Source of the DNA: Polaribacter litorisediminis
GTDB taxonomy: Bacteria > Bacteroidota > Bacteroidia > Flavobacteriales > Flavobacteriaceae
DNA length: 64,000 nucleotides
NCBI RefSeq assembly: GCF_019968605.1
Contig: NZ_CP082966.1
Span: 3,895,501-3,959,500 of the forward strand
Direction: 5' to 3'
Translations under genes and position numbers: made by a program
The notes under the pieces: model-generated
Database searches by the model: none
What the model saw: the letters and a program-made list of their open reading frames with translations, nothing else
Told to the model about the DNA's origin: nothing
Part shown: positions 36,695 through 46,098 of the stretch, piece after piece
Layout: the number at the start of each line of letters is the position of its first letter
Position numbering within the stretch: position 1 is the first letter of the stretch

Positions 36695-37054
36695 ATGGCA
36701 GATCACAATGAACTTGGTAAAAAAGGAGAAAAATTAGCTATCGACTTTTTAATTAAAAACGAGTATAAAATCTTAGAAAAAAACTATCGATATTTAAAAG
36801 CAGAAGTAGATATTATTGCGAAAAAAGGAGCGGTTTTAGCTGTTGTTGAAGTAAAAACACGTTCCACAGATTATTTTGGAGATCCTCAAGATTTTATCAC
36901 TCCCAAAAAAATAAAACTATTACTTTCTGCTGTAGATTATTATGTGGTGCAACGCGATTTAGACGTAGAGGTTCGTTTTGATATTATTGCTATTATTCAT
37001 CAAAAAAACGAAACAAAAATAGATCACTTAAAAGATGCTTTTTTGCATTTTTAA
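36695..37054 (+). CDS. YraN/UPF0102-family nuclease-fold protein
   Basis: This 119-aa protein has the UPF0102 signature: GKKGEKLAIDFL, then the Holliday-junction-resolvase-like core AEVDIIA...LAVVEVKTRS. The fold is known in the family, but the cellular role is not settled. It is the last chromosomal gene before the IS1595/island block. Confidence 0.9.
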   Translation: MADHNELGKKGEKLAIDFLIKNEYKILEKNYRYLKAEVDIIAKKGAVLAVVEVKTRSTDYFGDPQDFITPKKIKLLLSAVDYYVVQRDLDVEVRFDIIAIIHQKNETKIDHLKDAFLHF

Positions 37055-37080
37055 AGCTTCTCTAAATATTATTTATTTGA

Positions 37081-37093
37081 GGTCAGTAGTTAG
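37081..37093 (+). repeat. IS1595 terminal inverted repeat, left end
   Basis: GGTCAGTAGTTAG here pairs with the inverted copy at 61974-61986 (11 of 13 positions). It bounds the transposase pseudogene at its 3' side. Confidence 0.7.
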
Positions 37094-37394
37094 GAACCTA
37101 TAATTTTACTTTGATATATTTTTTCAGCTTTCGCCATTCTTATTATCAAATTATTAAAAATATTCTTTTTGCTATTTGAGCGATTAATTCGATAACAAAA
37201 CTCATCAAGAGATCTTTCGATGTTAAAATCGCTTACTGATGAATAGGTAGTTCTTATCCATGATTTTACCTGATGAATCATCGTGTGTATTGCTATAAAA
37301 TTCTTTCCTTGATTACTTTCTATTGGAGTAATATTATACTCTTCAATTAAAGGACGATAACCTCTCCACTTATCTGTGGTTATTTTTGCGTTTT

Positions 37395-37430
37395 TATCAA
37401 TGTGTCTATCAATGTGTCTATCAATGTGTT
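37395..37430. repeat. Three tandem 12-bp units inside the transposase pseudogene
   Basis: TATCAATGTGTC, TATCAATGTGTC and TATCAATGTGTT follow each other without gaps. In the transposase frame they add IDRH repeats, a likely slippage product. Confidence 0.75.
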
Positions 37431-37802
37431 TATCAAATATTGTTTTTAATTCTTTAGCTGAATAATTATCAATTTTCAGAGCATTCATTCTTTTAATTTT
37501 ACCCTTATCCGTTAAATCTGCTGCGTTACAATCTTTTTCTTAACCGAAACTACGTTTCTCCTCTTAATATCAAATCTTTTTCCTTTCCTCCAATCACAAA
37601 TTCATCAATATGAACCGTTCCTTTCATAGGATGATTTTTACTAGATTTCATTGCTTCTCTAACTTTATGCATAAATAATCTTGCTGTTTTTTCAGTAACT
37701 CCAAAACGAACTCCCATGTAGCTGGCTGATAAACTTTTTGTGGTGGTTGACATTTCAAAACACATAAAAAAGGCTTTCAGTAAACCAAACTTCACTTTAT
37801 GA

Positions 37803-37813
37803 AACAGCGTGTT
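37803..37813 (+). repeat. Left attachment-site core of the island
   Basis: AACAGCGTGTT is present here and, in direct orientation, at 61730-61740. The bases beyond the repeat differ on both sides, so the identity is exactly 11 bp. It lies within transposase codons for N-T-L-F. Confidence 0.88.
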
Positions 37814-37927
37814 GTATAGATATTGCATTCTTTTACTCTTAATTTCACTAAAACCCTTTATTTACAGTACTTTATATATTTCATTAAAGTAGAAAAGTGC
37901 AACAAAATGCGATAAAACGCTTGCTTT

Positions 37928-37947
37928 GTTGTACCCTTTGTTGTACC
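37928..37947 (+). promoter_or_regulatory. Candidate integrase arm-type sites, left end
   Basis: GTTGTACC occurs at 37928-37935 and 37940-37947, 12 bp apart, between the att core and the integrase start. The same octamer pairing is at the island's other end. Confidence 0.55.
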
Positions 37948-37994
37948 TTAGTACTCGGTTGCATCGCTTTGCACACCTTTAAAACCAGTACTTT

Positions 37995-39212
37995 ATGTCT
38001 TCAATAAAACTAATTTTAAGAAATAACAAGATAGATAAGGCAGGAGAAGCTCCTCTTTATTTAAGAGTTATCAAAGACCGCAAAACTAAATTCATTTCGT
38101 TAAGCCTAAAATTAAAGCCAAATGAATGGGATGAAGATAAGCAAAAAGTAAAGAAGAATCACAGTAATTCTGCAAGATTAAATGCTTACATATCTCAAAA
38201 GGTTGCAGATGCAAAAGGAGAAATAGCAGATTTAGAAAGGAGAAACCTATCTACATCAGCAAGAAAATTAAAAGAGGCTATAAAAGGGAAACCTTTAACA
38301 AATTTCTTTAAATATTCGTATAATCGCTGCGAGAAGCAAAAAGACACTTTAGCGTTTTCAACTTACAGAGCATATAAAACCTACTTAAAGAAATTTGAAA
38401 ATTTTGTTGGTCATAGTGATTTGATGTTTGAAGATATTACAGTAACAACCCTAAAGGATTATGCATCCTATTGCAGCTCTAAATTAGGTAATAGTAATAC
38501 AACAATAAATTTCTCTTTAAAGATTATGAATATAATGTTTAAGGAAGCGCAGAGAGAGGATTTAATACCGATAGATTTATTTCCTTTCAATAAGTTCGCA
38601 GTAAAAAAAGAAAAGAGTAAAAGGTGTTATTTGAATGCTGAACAGTTTCAAAGTTTTATGGATTTAGAAGTTTCTAACCAATACAAAGCACAGATTATAA
38701 AAGATATGTTTATCTTTTCCGTTTTTGCAGGTGGTTTAAGGTTTGGTGATGTGATAGAATTAAAATGGAAAAATTATGATAAAAATGCGGGCAGAATAAC
38801 TAAGATTATTAGAAAAACAGGTAGACAGCATAGTGTTAAAATAGGTCAAAAGGCAATAGATATTTTAGAAAATTACAGGCACAAAGACCAGAAGCAAGAG
38901 GATATTATTTTTCCTTTTGCAAATATTGATGATGTTTATTTTACAGACAAAGAACACAGAAGTTTACTAACGGGAAGAGCAATTGCTTTAAGCTATTTGT
39001 ATCTTAAAAAAATGGGTAAGAAATTAGAGTTACCTTTCAGTTTATCATTCCATATAAGCAGACATACATTTGCTACTCGGGCATTAAATAATGGTATGCG
39101 AATAGAACACGTTTCTAAACTTATGGACCATTCTGATATTGGTATTACACAAGTGTATGCAAAAATTATTAGCAGTGAGTTAGATAATGCAGTGGATAAA
39201 TATATTAATTAG
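37995..39212 (+). CDS. Tyrosine recombinase (integrase) of the island
   Basis: The 405-aa protein has the Bacteroidota arm-binding N-terminal domain (EAPLYLRVIKDRKTKFISL), a SAM-like core-binding domain (residues about 105-200) and a catalytic domain. The visible catalytic residues are Arg in GGLRFGD, Lys in IIRKTGRQHSVKI, His and Arg in HISRHTFAT, a His in LMDHSDI and the nucleophile Tyr in ITQVYAKI. It should integrate and excise the island at the AACAGCGTGTT core. The gene is 181 bp inside the left boundary and is followed after 3 bp by an unknown gene. Confidence 0.95.
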   Translation: MSSIKLILRNNKIDKAGEAPLYLRVIKDRKTKFISLSLKLKPNEWDEDKQKVKKNHSNSARLNAYISQKVADAKGEIADLERRNLSTSARKLKEAIKGKPLTNFFKYSYNRCEKQKDTLAFSTYRAYKTYLKKFENFVGHSDLMFEDITVTTLKDYASYCSSKLGNSNTTINFSLKIMNIMFKEAQREDLIPIDLFPFNKFAVKKEKSKRCYLNAEQFQSFMDLEVSNQYKAQIIKDMFIFSVFAGGLRFGDVIELKWKNYDKNAGRITKIIRKTGRQHSVKIGQKAIDILENYRHKDQKQEDIIFPFANIDDVYFTDKEHRSLLTGRAIALSYLYLKKMGKKLELPFSLSFHISRHTFATRALNNGMRIEHVSKLMDHSDIGITQVYAKIISSELDNAVDKYIN

Positions 39213-39215
39213 TTT

Positions 39216-41198
39216 ATGAAAGAAATTGTATTCGATAGTTTTAAAAACACACTTCAAGAAGTGCAGATTTTAAATGATATCGTTAAAAAAGAAAAAGTTA
39301 GTAAGTCTGAATTGGTAAAAGGTTTAAAGCGAGCAAGAGACCTTTTGTTTTCCAGCTACAGTAGTTTAAATATATTTTCAGAAGCGATAAAAAGTGAAGT
39401 TTCAATTGGGTATAAATTATCCTTTAATGACAAAAAACAGAAAAAGAAAGTATCAAAAAATGAAGCTAAAGTAATTTATAACAAATTATTAAGTATCACT
39501 AAATCGGAACTAAATAAGAATATTATTGTACCTAAAGAATCTTTAATTCTTCAAAATCAAATATCTTCAATGGCCTTGTCTTTGTTTTCGGCTTCAATAG
39601 ATGAGGATTTTCAAAAATATAATAGCAGCTTTAACAGTGAGAATTTATCATTGCAAGAATTATCTAAATCGATAAATAAATACTTTGACGTGATTGTAAG
39701 ATACATAGAAAATATTTTATTGTACGACGTTTTTTTAATCTTTGAAAAACCAGAAATTACTTATTTACAAGAAATTAAATATACAAAAGATTATAAGAAA
39801 GAATATATCGATAAATGGCTTAATTGTAGTGTAGAGCTTTCAGATTATAGATTATATAAAAGAAAAGATCACTGGCAAGAAATATTTAAACTTGATTTAG
39901 ATTCTGAAACAATAGAAAAAATAGAGAAACATCAAAAGAAATTATTTGACGAAGAAGTCAATCACAAAGTTAATTCAGAAATTCAAGATATAAACGAATT
40001 AAAGGAGACAGATAAAAAGGCAGCAATTGAAAATAACATAAAACTGATAGAAGATTTTTTTAATGGTGTTGGTACTAAAACAACACTTAAAAGGCTTAAA
40101 AATATTTTGCGGTTTGTAAAGCATAAGCAAGTATTGGTTGATTATGATAATCTTTTAAAAAACTACATTTTACCTATTGAGTATCTAGTCTTTAAAATTG
40201 GTAAATCAGATTACTCATCCATTTTTGTTGCAAGTTTTTTTTTAAAGTATTTAGATGAGTTAAAAGAATATTTAAATTCATTAGAAGGTAATGTAAATAT
40301 AAATCCCACGATAAACAACCAATTTCAATACGAAAACTTTAAAGATTTATTATTAGTAGAAGAATTAGAAAAGCGTATAGCAATTGAAGCAGTAGAGTAC
40401 AAAAAGAATTGCGATGACTATTGGGAAACTTATACTTTCGACCCAACCTATTTTGATACGTTTATCTCTGGCAAGTTATATAATGTATTTTTAAACGCTA
40501 TATATGAAAGAATAAAGCCTTTAAATGACTTTGAAATTAATAAATACCTAACACTATCAGTAAATCAATTCAATACTCATACGCCAACTAAAAGAGCTGA
40601 TATATTTAAAAGAATTTACCACGATACATATTGGTATCCAAACTATATGGAGTATAATCCGAACCAGTACGAGAATAAATATCCTGTTCACGTATGGAAG
40701 CATTATACAAATCATTTCCACTTATTTAAAGAAGCATCAGAAAATATCTTACAGGACTTTAAAAAGGGCTTAATTGGAAATGGTAAAAAACAAGAAGTAA
40801 TTGAGAAACCAAAAACTAAAACAAAATCGAAATATCAATCATTTACCTACATTAATAATCTTTCTGGTCAATCTAACTTAACAGGACTAAAAGACTCTTT
40901 AATTAGAAAAAAATTAATTGCATCAGATACAGACTTAAGAGATTTTAGAAAAGTGTTTAGCGGTGAAGAAATCGAAAAACCTATTGTTTGGACTGGTAAT
41001 ATTAGCGAACTTTCATATTTCATTAAGCAATTGCATAATGAATTAAAGCTTGTTAGAGATTTAAAGCAACAACAATGGGCAGTAACTATAAACTGTTTTA
41101 TTCAAGAAAACGGAGAGCAATACAACCGCACAAAATTAAGAACTCAAAAAGTTCCTGCTACATCAAAAAACATTGATATGGCATTAAAAACACTATAA
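39216..41198 (+). CDS. Unknown 660-aa island protein coupled to the integrase
   Basis: The start codon lies 3 bp after the integrase stop, so the two are co-translated. The chain is charged and mostly helical, with no signal peptide or membrane segment. The C-terminal 130 residues (KLIASDTDLRDFRKVFSG, then PIVWTGNISELSYFIKQL) resemble the C-terminal part of RteC-like regulators of Bacteroides conjugative elements. This is a weak visual match. A role in excision or its control is a guess from position and that similarity. A hairpin terminator follows. Confidence 0.6.
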   Translation: MKEIVFDSFKNTLQEVQILNDIVKKEKVSKSELVKGLKRARDLLFSSYSSLNIFSEAIKSEVSIGYKLSFNDKKQKKKVSKNEAKVIYNKLLSITKSELNKNIIVPKESLILQNQISSMALSLFSASIDEDFQKYNSSFNSENLSLQELSKSINKYFDVIVRYIENILLYDVFLIFEKPEITYLQEIKYTKDYKKEYIDKWLNCSVELSDYRLYKRKDHWQEIFKLDLDSETIEKIEKHQKKLFDEEVNHKVNSEIQDINELKETDKKAAIENNIKLIEDFFNGVGTKTTLKRLKNILRFVKHKQVLVDYDNLLKNYILPIEYLVFKIGKSDYSSIFVASFFLKYLDELKEYLNSLEGNVNINPTINNQFQYENFKDLLLVEELEKRIAIEAVEYKKNCDDYWETYTFDPTYFDTFISGKLYNVFLNAIYERIKPLNDFEINKYLTLSVNQFNTHTPTKRADIFKRIYHDTYWYPNYMEYNPNQYENKYPVHVWKHYTNHFHLFKEASENILQDFKKGLIGNGKKQEVIEKPKTKTKSKYQSFTYINNLSGQSNLTGLKDSLIRKKLIASDTDLRDFRKVFSGEEIEKPIVWTGNISELSYFIKQLHNELKLVRDLKQQQWAVTINCFIQENGEQYNRTKLRTQKVPATSKNIDMALKTL

Positions 41199-41247
41199 TA
41201 ACACTCTACACTTCAAGTGCAGTATTAAAAAACTTTCTTCTAAAAAC

Positions 41248-41280
41248 ACAGTTAATCTCTTTTAGGTTAGCTGTTTTTTT
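41248..41280 (+). terminator. Rho-independent terminator after the integrase operon
   Basis: ACAGTTAATC pairs imperfectly, with G-T pairs, with GGTTAGCTGT around a 7-nt loop. A run of seven or more T follows. Confidence 0.6.
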
Positions 41281-41385
41281 ATACCACTCTACACTCTACA
41301 CCTTACTCTAAACCCTTATTTATAAAGTGTTTTGAGCTTCTATTTCTGACAATCTTTGTTTTCATAAACATAAAATTTTTATCAA

Positions 41386-41679
41386 ATGGAAGCAATTATT
41401 TTAAGCTCACAACAGTACACAGATTTAGTAAATCGTTTAGAATCTTTAAACAGAAAAATCGAAGAAAAGCAGAAGTCGCCAAACGACACATTTCTCGACA
41501 ATCAAGAATTTCTTCAACTAATGAATATTAGCAAAAGAACAGCGCAATCCTGGAGAGATGAAGGTAAAGTATCATTCTCTCAAATAGGTTCAAAAATCTA
41601 TTACAGAATGAGCGATGTACAAAAGCTTTTAGACAAAAACTACAAAGCAGCATTTTCTAGTAAAAAAAGAAATTATTAA
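41386..41679 (+). CDS. Excisionase-like helix-turn-helix (HTH_17) protein
   Basis: This 97-aa protein has a short coiled-coil N-terminus and a MerR/Xis-like winged helix: FLDNQEFLQLMNISKRTAQSWRDEG, then SQIGSKIYYRMSDVQKLL. Such proteins accompany the integrases of Bacteroidota mobile elements, where they act as excision factors or regulators. It precedes the primase gene by 19 bp and likely shares its transcript. Confidence 0.82.
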   Translation: MEAIILSSQQYTDLVNRLESLNRKIEEKQKSPNDTFLDNQEFLQLMNISKRTAQSWRDEGKVSFSQIGSKIYYRMSDVQKLLDKNYKAAFSSKKRNY

Positions 41680-41698
41680 TCCTAAAATCTAAAAAATT

Positions 41699-43963
41699 AT
41701 GAAAAAGACCGTATCAGTTTTTAAAGACTTCGTAAATAAGGTTGAGGATAAACCTTTAGAAAAAATTCTAAATGATATTAAAACAGGAACTTATAAAAAA
41801 GAAATTGATGTTATAAGAGCCTTAATGAGGAAAGGATCTGATGAAGATGTTAAAGAAGCAGAGCGCCTAAAAGCGAAGTTGATTGGGTTTACAGCATCAG
41901 GCACGTTCACTGGTGGTAGAGCTGCAGATAAACTTGAAACCTACAGCCAATATGTAATTTTAGATATTGATAAACTTTCAGAAACAGAACTTCATCGTAT
42001 CATTCCAATCATAAATCTTGCACCATACACATGTGCTAATTTTATTAGTTGTAGAGGAAGAGGGGTAAAGTTTATTGTAGAAGTGAATACAACAAAAGAA
42101 CATCATAAAGAAGCCTACAAACAAGTTGTAGACTATTATGAACAAACATTAAATATTGATATTGATACCACTGGAAGTGATATTTGTAGGTTATGTTTTG
42201 TATCCTATGATGAAGATTGTTTTATCAAAACGAATCCAGTTATTTTTGAAGTAGAGCTAAAACCAAAAGAAGAAAAAATAAAAACAACTGTACCAAATGT
42301 AAATAACCAAGAAAGTCAACTAACCACAGAAACGTTGCTTGATAAATGCCTAGATTTCACAGAAAAGAAATCACAATATTACGAGGGGAATCGCAATAAT
42401 TTCATTTATTTATTTTCAGCAAATGCTTGTAGGTTCGGTATTCTAGAACAAGATGCACAAGAGTTTTGTTATAATAATTTCGATCTTTCAGAATCAGAAA
42501 TCAAGTCAGCAGTAAAAAGTGCCTACAAAAAAAACTTTGCAGACTTTGCAAGGTTTGCAAAGTTTGCAAACAGTACAGAGGAAGAGATACTCGAAAAGAA
42601 AGAAAAACAAAGTATAGGTAATTTATCACTTTTAGTAAATACGCCAACAATACCAAAAAAAGTATTTGAGAATTTACCAGGTATTTTAAAAAGAGGTGTA
42701 GAGGTTTTGAATAGTGATAGAGAAAAAGATGTTTTCTTAACAGGTGCATTATCTATATTATCAGGATGTTTACCAAAAGTATCAGGTGTATATGGTGGTA
42801 AAGTAGTGTACCCTAATTTGTTTTCTTTTTTATTAGCACCTGCAGCTTCTGGTAAAGGCTCATTAACATTCGCTAAAATGTTAGCAGACAAATATCATAA
42901 AGCAGTAATGGAGACCTCTAAACTAGAAGTAGAGGAATATAAACAAGAATTGGAAGCTGTAAAGCAAGCAAAAAAATTTCTTAAAAAAGGAGAAGAACCA
43001 CCTAAAACACCAGACGAACCACCATTTAAAGTAGTCTTTATTCCTGCAAATACCAGCAATGCTAAAATGATAAAGCATTTAGAAGATAATGAGGGCTTTG
43101 GTATTATTTGCGAAACAGAAGCAGATACTTTAGGGCAAACTTTTAAAAACGATTGGGGTTCGTATTCAGATATTTTAAGAAAAGCGTATCATCACGAAAA
43201 AATATCCATATCAAGAAAAACAAATAACGAATATTTCGAAATTGATGAACCAAGGCTTTCAGTAGTATTATCCGGCACACCAAATCAAATTTTAAATATT
43301 ATTCAATCTGCAGAAGATGGTTTGTTTAGTAGATTTTTATTCTATGTTTTTGCATCACCACCTGTATGGTTAGATCCATCACCAAAGGCAAACCCAATAA
43401 ACTTAACAGAACATTTTAAAACATTATCAGATTATGTGTATAGAATGGTACGTTTTTTAGAAACCACAGTTACTACTATTCATTTATCAGAAGAACAATG
43501 GGAAAAATTCAATCCTTTATTTGATGAATATCTGTTTAGAATTTACAATTTAGTAAGTCAAGATGCTACAAGTGTGGTAAAAAGATTGGGTATAATAGTA
43601 TATCGTTTTGCAATGATTTTTACAGCAATGCGTAAATTTGAATGTCAAATGAACGATATTGATATGCAATGCAATGAAGAAGATTTTGAAAATGCATTAA
43701 TTTTAGCAGACATCTATTTACAACATAGTTTGTTAATCTATAATAATTTACCAACACAAGGTGCAAACATCAATTTTGAACCTTCATCACCAAAAGCAAA
43801 TTTCTACAGGGAATTACCTAACGAGTTCGAAAGAAAAATAGCCATAAATATTGGCGAGAAGTTAAAAATAAAAGGACGGACAGTAGATAATTATTTATCC
43901 AAATTAGAAAAAGCAGGATATTTATCGAAACCAAAAGCGGGGTATTACAAAAAGATAAAATAG
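41699..43963 (+). CDS. Primase-type replication protein (VirE_N/BT4734-like plus DUF3987)
   Basis: The 754-aa protein has a BT4734-like N-terminal domain at about residues 40-190 (TGGRAADKLETYSQYVILDID, SCRGRGVKFIVEV). A helical linker and a DUF3987 helicase-like ATPase domain from about residue 325 follow. The nucleotide-binding loop is APAASGKGSLT. The C-terminus is a small winged-helix-like tail (LKIKGRTVDNYLSKLEKAGY). These proteins serve replication of plasmids and integrative elements. Codons 279-290 encode the peptide FADFARFAKFAN through a 4 x 9-bp DNA repeat, and a related array follows the stop codon. Confidence 0.85.
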   Translation: MKKTVSVFKDFVNKVEDKPLEKILNDIKTGTYKKEIDVIRALMRKGSDEDVKEAERLKAKLIGFTASGTFTGGRAADKLETYSQYVILDIDKLSETELHRIIPIINLAPYTCANFISCRGRGVKFIVEVNTTKEHHKEAYKQVVDYYEQTLNIDIDTTGSDICRLCFVSYDEDCFIKTNPVIFEVELKPKEEKIKTTVPNVNNQESQLTTETLLDKCLDFTEKKSQYYEGNRNNFIYLFSANACRFGILEQDAQEFCYNNFDLSESEIKSAVKSAYKKNFADFARFAKFANSTEEEILEKKEKQSIGNLSLLVNTPTIPKKVFENLPGILKRGVEVLNSDREKDVFLTGALSILSGCLPKVSGVYGGKVVYPNLFSFLLAPAASGKGSLTFAKMLADKYHKAVMETSKLEVEEYKQELEAVKQAKKFLKKGEEPPKTPDEPPFKVVFIPANTSNAKMIKHLEDNEGFGIICETEADTLGQTFKNDWGSYSDILRKAYHHEKISISRKTNNEYFEIDEPRLSVVLSGTPNQILNIIQSAEDGLFSRFLFYVFASPPVWLDPSPKANPINLTEHFKTLSDYVYRMVRFLETTVTTIHLSEEQWEKFNPLFDEYLFRIYNLVSQDATSVVKRLGIIVYRFAMIFTAMRKFECQMNDIDMQCNEEDFENALILADIYLQHSLLIYNNLPTQGANINFEPSSPKANFYRELPNEFERKIAINIGEKLKIKGRTVDNYLSKLEKAGYLSKPKAGYYKKIK
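42534..42569 (+). repeat. Iteron-like array 1, four 9-bp units inside the primase gene
   Basis: Units ACTTTGCAG, ACTTTGCAA, GGTTTGCAA and AGTTTGCAA are contiguous. The core TTGCAA is palindromic. They encode the FADFARFAKFAN linker. Confidence 0.75.
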
Positions 43964-43999
43964 CGTTTGCAAGTATTGCAAAGGTTGCAAACTTTGCAA
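43964..43999 (+). repeat. Iteron-like array 2, four 9-bp units after the primase gene
   Basis: Units CGTTTGCAA, GTATTGCAA, AGGTTGCAA and ACTTTGCAA are contiguous, begin right after the primase stop codon and share the TTGCAA core with array 1. The array ends 12 bp before the -7 box of the defence operon. Confidence 0.78.
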
Positions 44000-44011
44000 A
44001 GTAATCTTATT

Positions 44012-44019
44012 TAACTTTG
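44012..44019 (+). promoter_or_regulatory. -7 promoter box of the BREX-related operon
   Basis: TAACTTTG fits TAnnTTTG and would give a leader of about 80 nt before the ATG at 44107. Its -33 region falls within iteron array 2, so a protein bound to the iterons could affect transcription. No perfectly spaced -33 TTG is visible. Confidence 0.45.
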
Positions 44020-44106
44020 GCGCCAATTAAATAAGATTGTCACTTCAATAGCTATCAAAGAAAATATTTCTATTTTTACGTAAAATAAAGATTGTACAAA
44101 TTTCCT

Positions 44107-46068
44107 ATGAAGATAACATTTACGTTAAATACCTTTCTGTACACCCTATTTCCTGTTGAAAAAAACAATGTAGAACAACTAAAAAGTTACCTAAAACAAT
44201 ATTATACTTTAGGTCCTTTTGAGCCTAAAATAGAGATTACAGATAAGGTAATTACAATTACAGTAAATACCAGTAAATATTTAGAAGATAAAAACACCTA
44301 TCAACAATTAGTAAATTTATGTGAAAACGGTAGCTTTCATAAAGCAAAACCACTTGCAGAACAGCTTATTCAAAAATCTCCTAATGTATCAGAATATCAT
44401 AGAATATTAGGGCAAATACTCTCAGAACAGGGCGACCAAGAAGAAGCTATTAATTGTTTAATTGATGCTTTACGATGGAATCCATCCAACAAATTCGCGC
44501 TGTTAATGATGGGTAATATTTTTGCGAAGTTTAAAAAAGACAACAATACCGCAAATATATACTACAACCAAGTTTTAGTAAACAATCCTAACGACCATAT
44601 AACACTTGTAAATATTGGTGTTACTATGTTTCAACAAGGGCAACAAAAAGAGGCTTTAAAATACCTGAATAAAGCAATAGAAGCACAACCAGACTACCCA
44701 AATACCTATATGGCACTCACTAAAATTGCAGAAACCAACCAAGATTGGCAGACCGCAATTACAAATGCTATAAAAACCCTAAAACGCTGCCTTAAAAAAG
44801 ATGTTATTTATCAAAACGCTTTGCATGCACTTACAGAATCGTGTAATAATTTTATCGAAGAAAATAACGGAGCTTCAATCATAAACAACTACAAAGTTCA
44901 ACTAGAGACAACAGGGAATAAAAACATCAATATTGTAGAAAATAATACAATAGAAAACCCTGCTAAAATAGAAATTGCAGAATACCATAAAAAAGAACAG
45001 CATAATGTGTTTTATAAATCCAATTACAAAGGTTATCAACATTTAGTAATGCATGAATTAGTTCATTTAGATTTTGTTTTACAAGCAAGAAAAATAAATG
45101 AAAATCAATTGTTTACTTCAGATGCAATCTCTAAAGATTTATTCCTAAAGAAGTACGAAAAAAGCATTGTAAAAAAACTTCCACAGCATTTAGATGCAGA
45201 TACAGTGAACAAAATAGTACATTCTTTATTTCACGGTATCAATTCTAGAGCCTACAATGCTCCCATAGATTTATTTATAGAAGATTTTCTTTACAATACG
45301 TATCCAGCGTTAAGACCTTTTCAGTTTATCTCTTTAATGTATTTAATCAAAGAAAACATAAATGCTGTTACAGATAAGGCAGTACTTAAAACATTTCCAA
45401 ACGAAATTATTTCAAAAAATAGAATTTATAACGTTGTCATGGCGATGCACTTTAAAGAATTGTTTGGTGTCGATAGCATAGAAGATTATAAAGCAAATAA
45501 GGTAGAAATGACTACTGCCAAAAACTTATACAAAGAGTTTAAAGAATACCAAAACGACCGCAAACCTGCTGAAGAGTATGAACTTGTGCAACATTGGGCA
45601 GAAGATTTAGACCTACATACCTATTTTCAATTAATACCTGAAAACCCTCAAGACCTAAAAACCGTTGAAGGTGTCATGGCAGAAATGCAAACAGACCCTT
45701 ATGGTATAAATTCTCGTGATAAAACAGAAGAACGCAATATGAAAGCGTTTCTAAACCAACACGCAGATAATAGTATAAATAAAGCAGTGGCAATGTATAT
45801 GGTAGGTGCATTACAGTATTTTAAACCTTTACCAACCGATAAAGTAAAAGTATTAGCGTTTGAGTTTGCAACGTTAGGTATTGCAGGGATAGACCCGAAT
45901 AAAGACAATTACAGTATCCCATCCATAAAAAACAAAACATTTACAGGCTATCAAACCTTGGCATATTATTATACAAGTTGGGCAATAGCAATCCCTAACC
46001 AACTAGCACAATTACAACTACCTTTTGATAAGGAGTTTGCTTTGGCGAAAAAGATAACAGAACTATAA
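44107..46068 (+). CDS. TPR protein with HELVH putative metallopeptidase domain
   Basis: This is a 653-aa protein from the ATG at 44107; a TTG five codons upstream is less likely. Four or more TPR-like helical pairs occupy about residues 65-230 (for example EAINCLIDALRWNPSNKFALLMMGNIF and EALKYLNKAIEAQPDYPNTYMAL). The second half contains HELVH at residues 316-320, matching the HExxH zinc motif. A possible third ligand lies in APIDLFIEDFLYNT about 75 residues later. The gene ends 30 bp before the BrxC/PglY-like ATPase, so it is likely the first gene of that operon. Peptidase activity is inferred only from the motif. Confidence 0.7.
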   Translation: MKITFTLNTFLYTLFPVEKNNVEQLKSYLKQYYTLGPFEPKIEITDKVITITVNTSKYLEDKNTYQQLVNLCENGSFHKAKPLAEQLIQKSPNVSEYHRILGQILSEQGDQEEAINCLIDALRWNPSNKFALLMMGNIFAKFKKDNNTANIYYNQVLVNNPNDHITLVNIGVTMFQQGQQKEALKYLNKAIEAQPDYPNTYMALTKIAETNQDWQTAITNAIKTLKRCLKKDVIYQNALHALTESCNNFIEENNGASIINNYKVQLETTGNKNINIVENNTIENPAKIEIAEYHKKEQHNVFYKSNYKGYQHLVMHELVHLDFVLQARKINENQLFTSDAISKDLFLKKYEKSIVKKLPQHLDADTVNKIVHSLFHGINSRAYNAPIDLFIEDFLYNTYPALRPFQFISLMYLIKENINAVTDKAVLKTFPNEIISKNRIYNVVMAMHFKELFGVDSIEDYKANKVEMTTAKNLYKEFKEYQNDRKPAEEYELVQHWAEDLDLHTYFQLIPENPQDLKTVEGVMAEMQTDPYGINSRDKTEERNMKAFLNQHADNSINKAVAMYMVGALQYFKPLPTDKVKVLAFEFATLGIAGIDPNKDNYSIPSIKNKTFTGYQTLAYYYTSWAIAIPNQLAQLQLPFDKEFALAKKITEL

Positions 46069-46098
46069 AAAAATACTTTAAAAAAGAAATCAAATTAA

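Larger units (their letters stand above)
37090..37813 (-). pseudogene. C-terminal part of the IS1595 transposase, frameshifted
   Basis: The segment starts inside the motif NTLFHKVKFGLLKAFF. It continues with VHIDEFVIGGKEKD (first catalytic Asp), TTDKWRGYRPL (second Asp), the HTMIHQVKSWIRTTY block and LDEFCYRIN (catalytic Glu), all typical of the ISXO2/IS1595 DDE domain. Between about 37490 and 37550 the frame is lost: the stretch after LILRGET needs two frame changes to reach LTDKGKIKRMNALK. A 12-bp unit (TATCAATGTGTC) is repeated three times at 37395-37430 and encodes HIDRHIDRHID. The N-terminal zinc-ribbon part lies at 61741-61938. Confidence 0.88.

Noticed and set aside
37395..37430. A CRISPR-like array
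   Set aside because: Only three contiguous 12-bp units without spacers, inside transposase codons.
42534..42569. The array read only as a protein repeat (FADFARFAKFAN)
   Set aside because: A matching 4 x 9-bp array lies outside the coding region at 43964-43999, so a purely protein-level explanation is less likely.
42523..42891. Open frames opposite the primase gene with LQTLQTLQSLQS repeats
   Set aside because: They are the complement of the 9-bp array and the primase codons, with no independent support.
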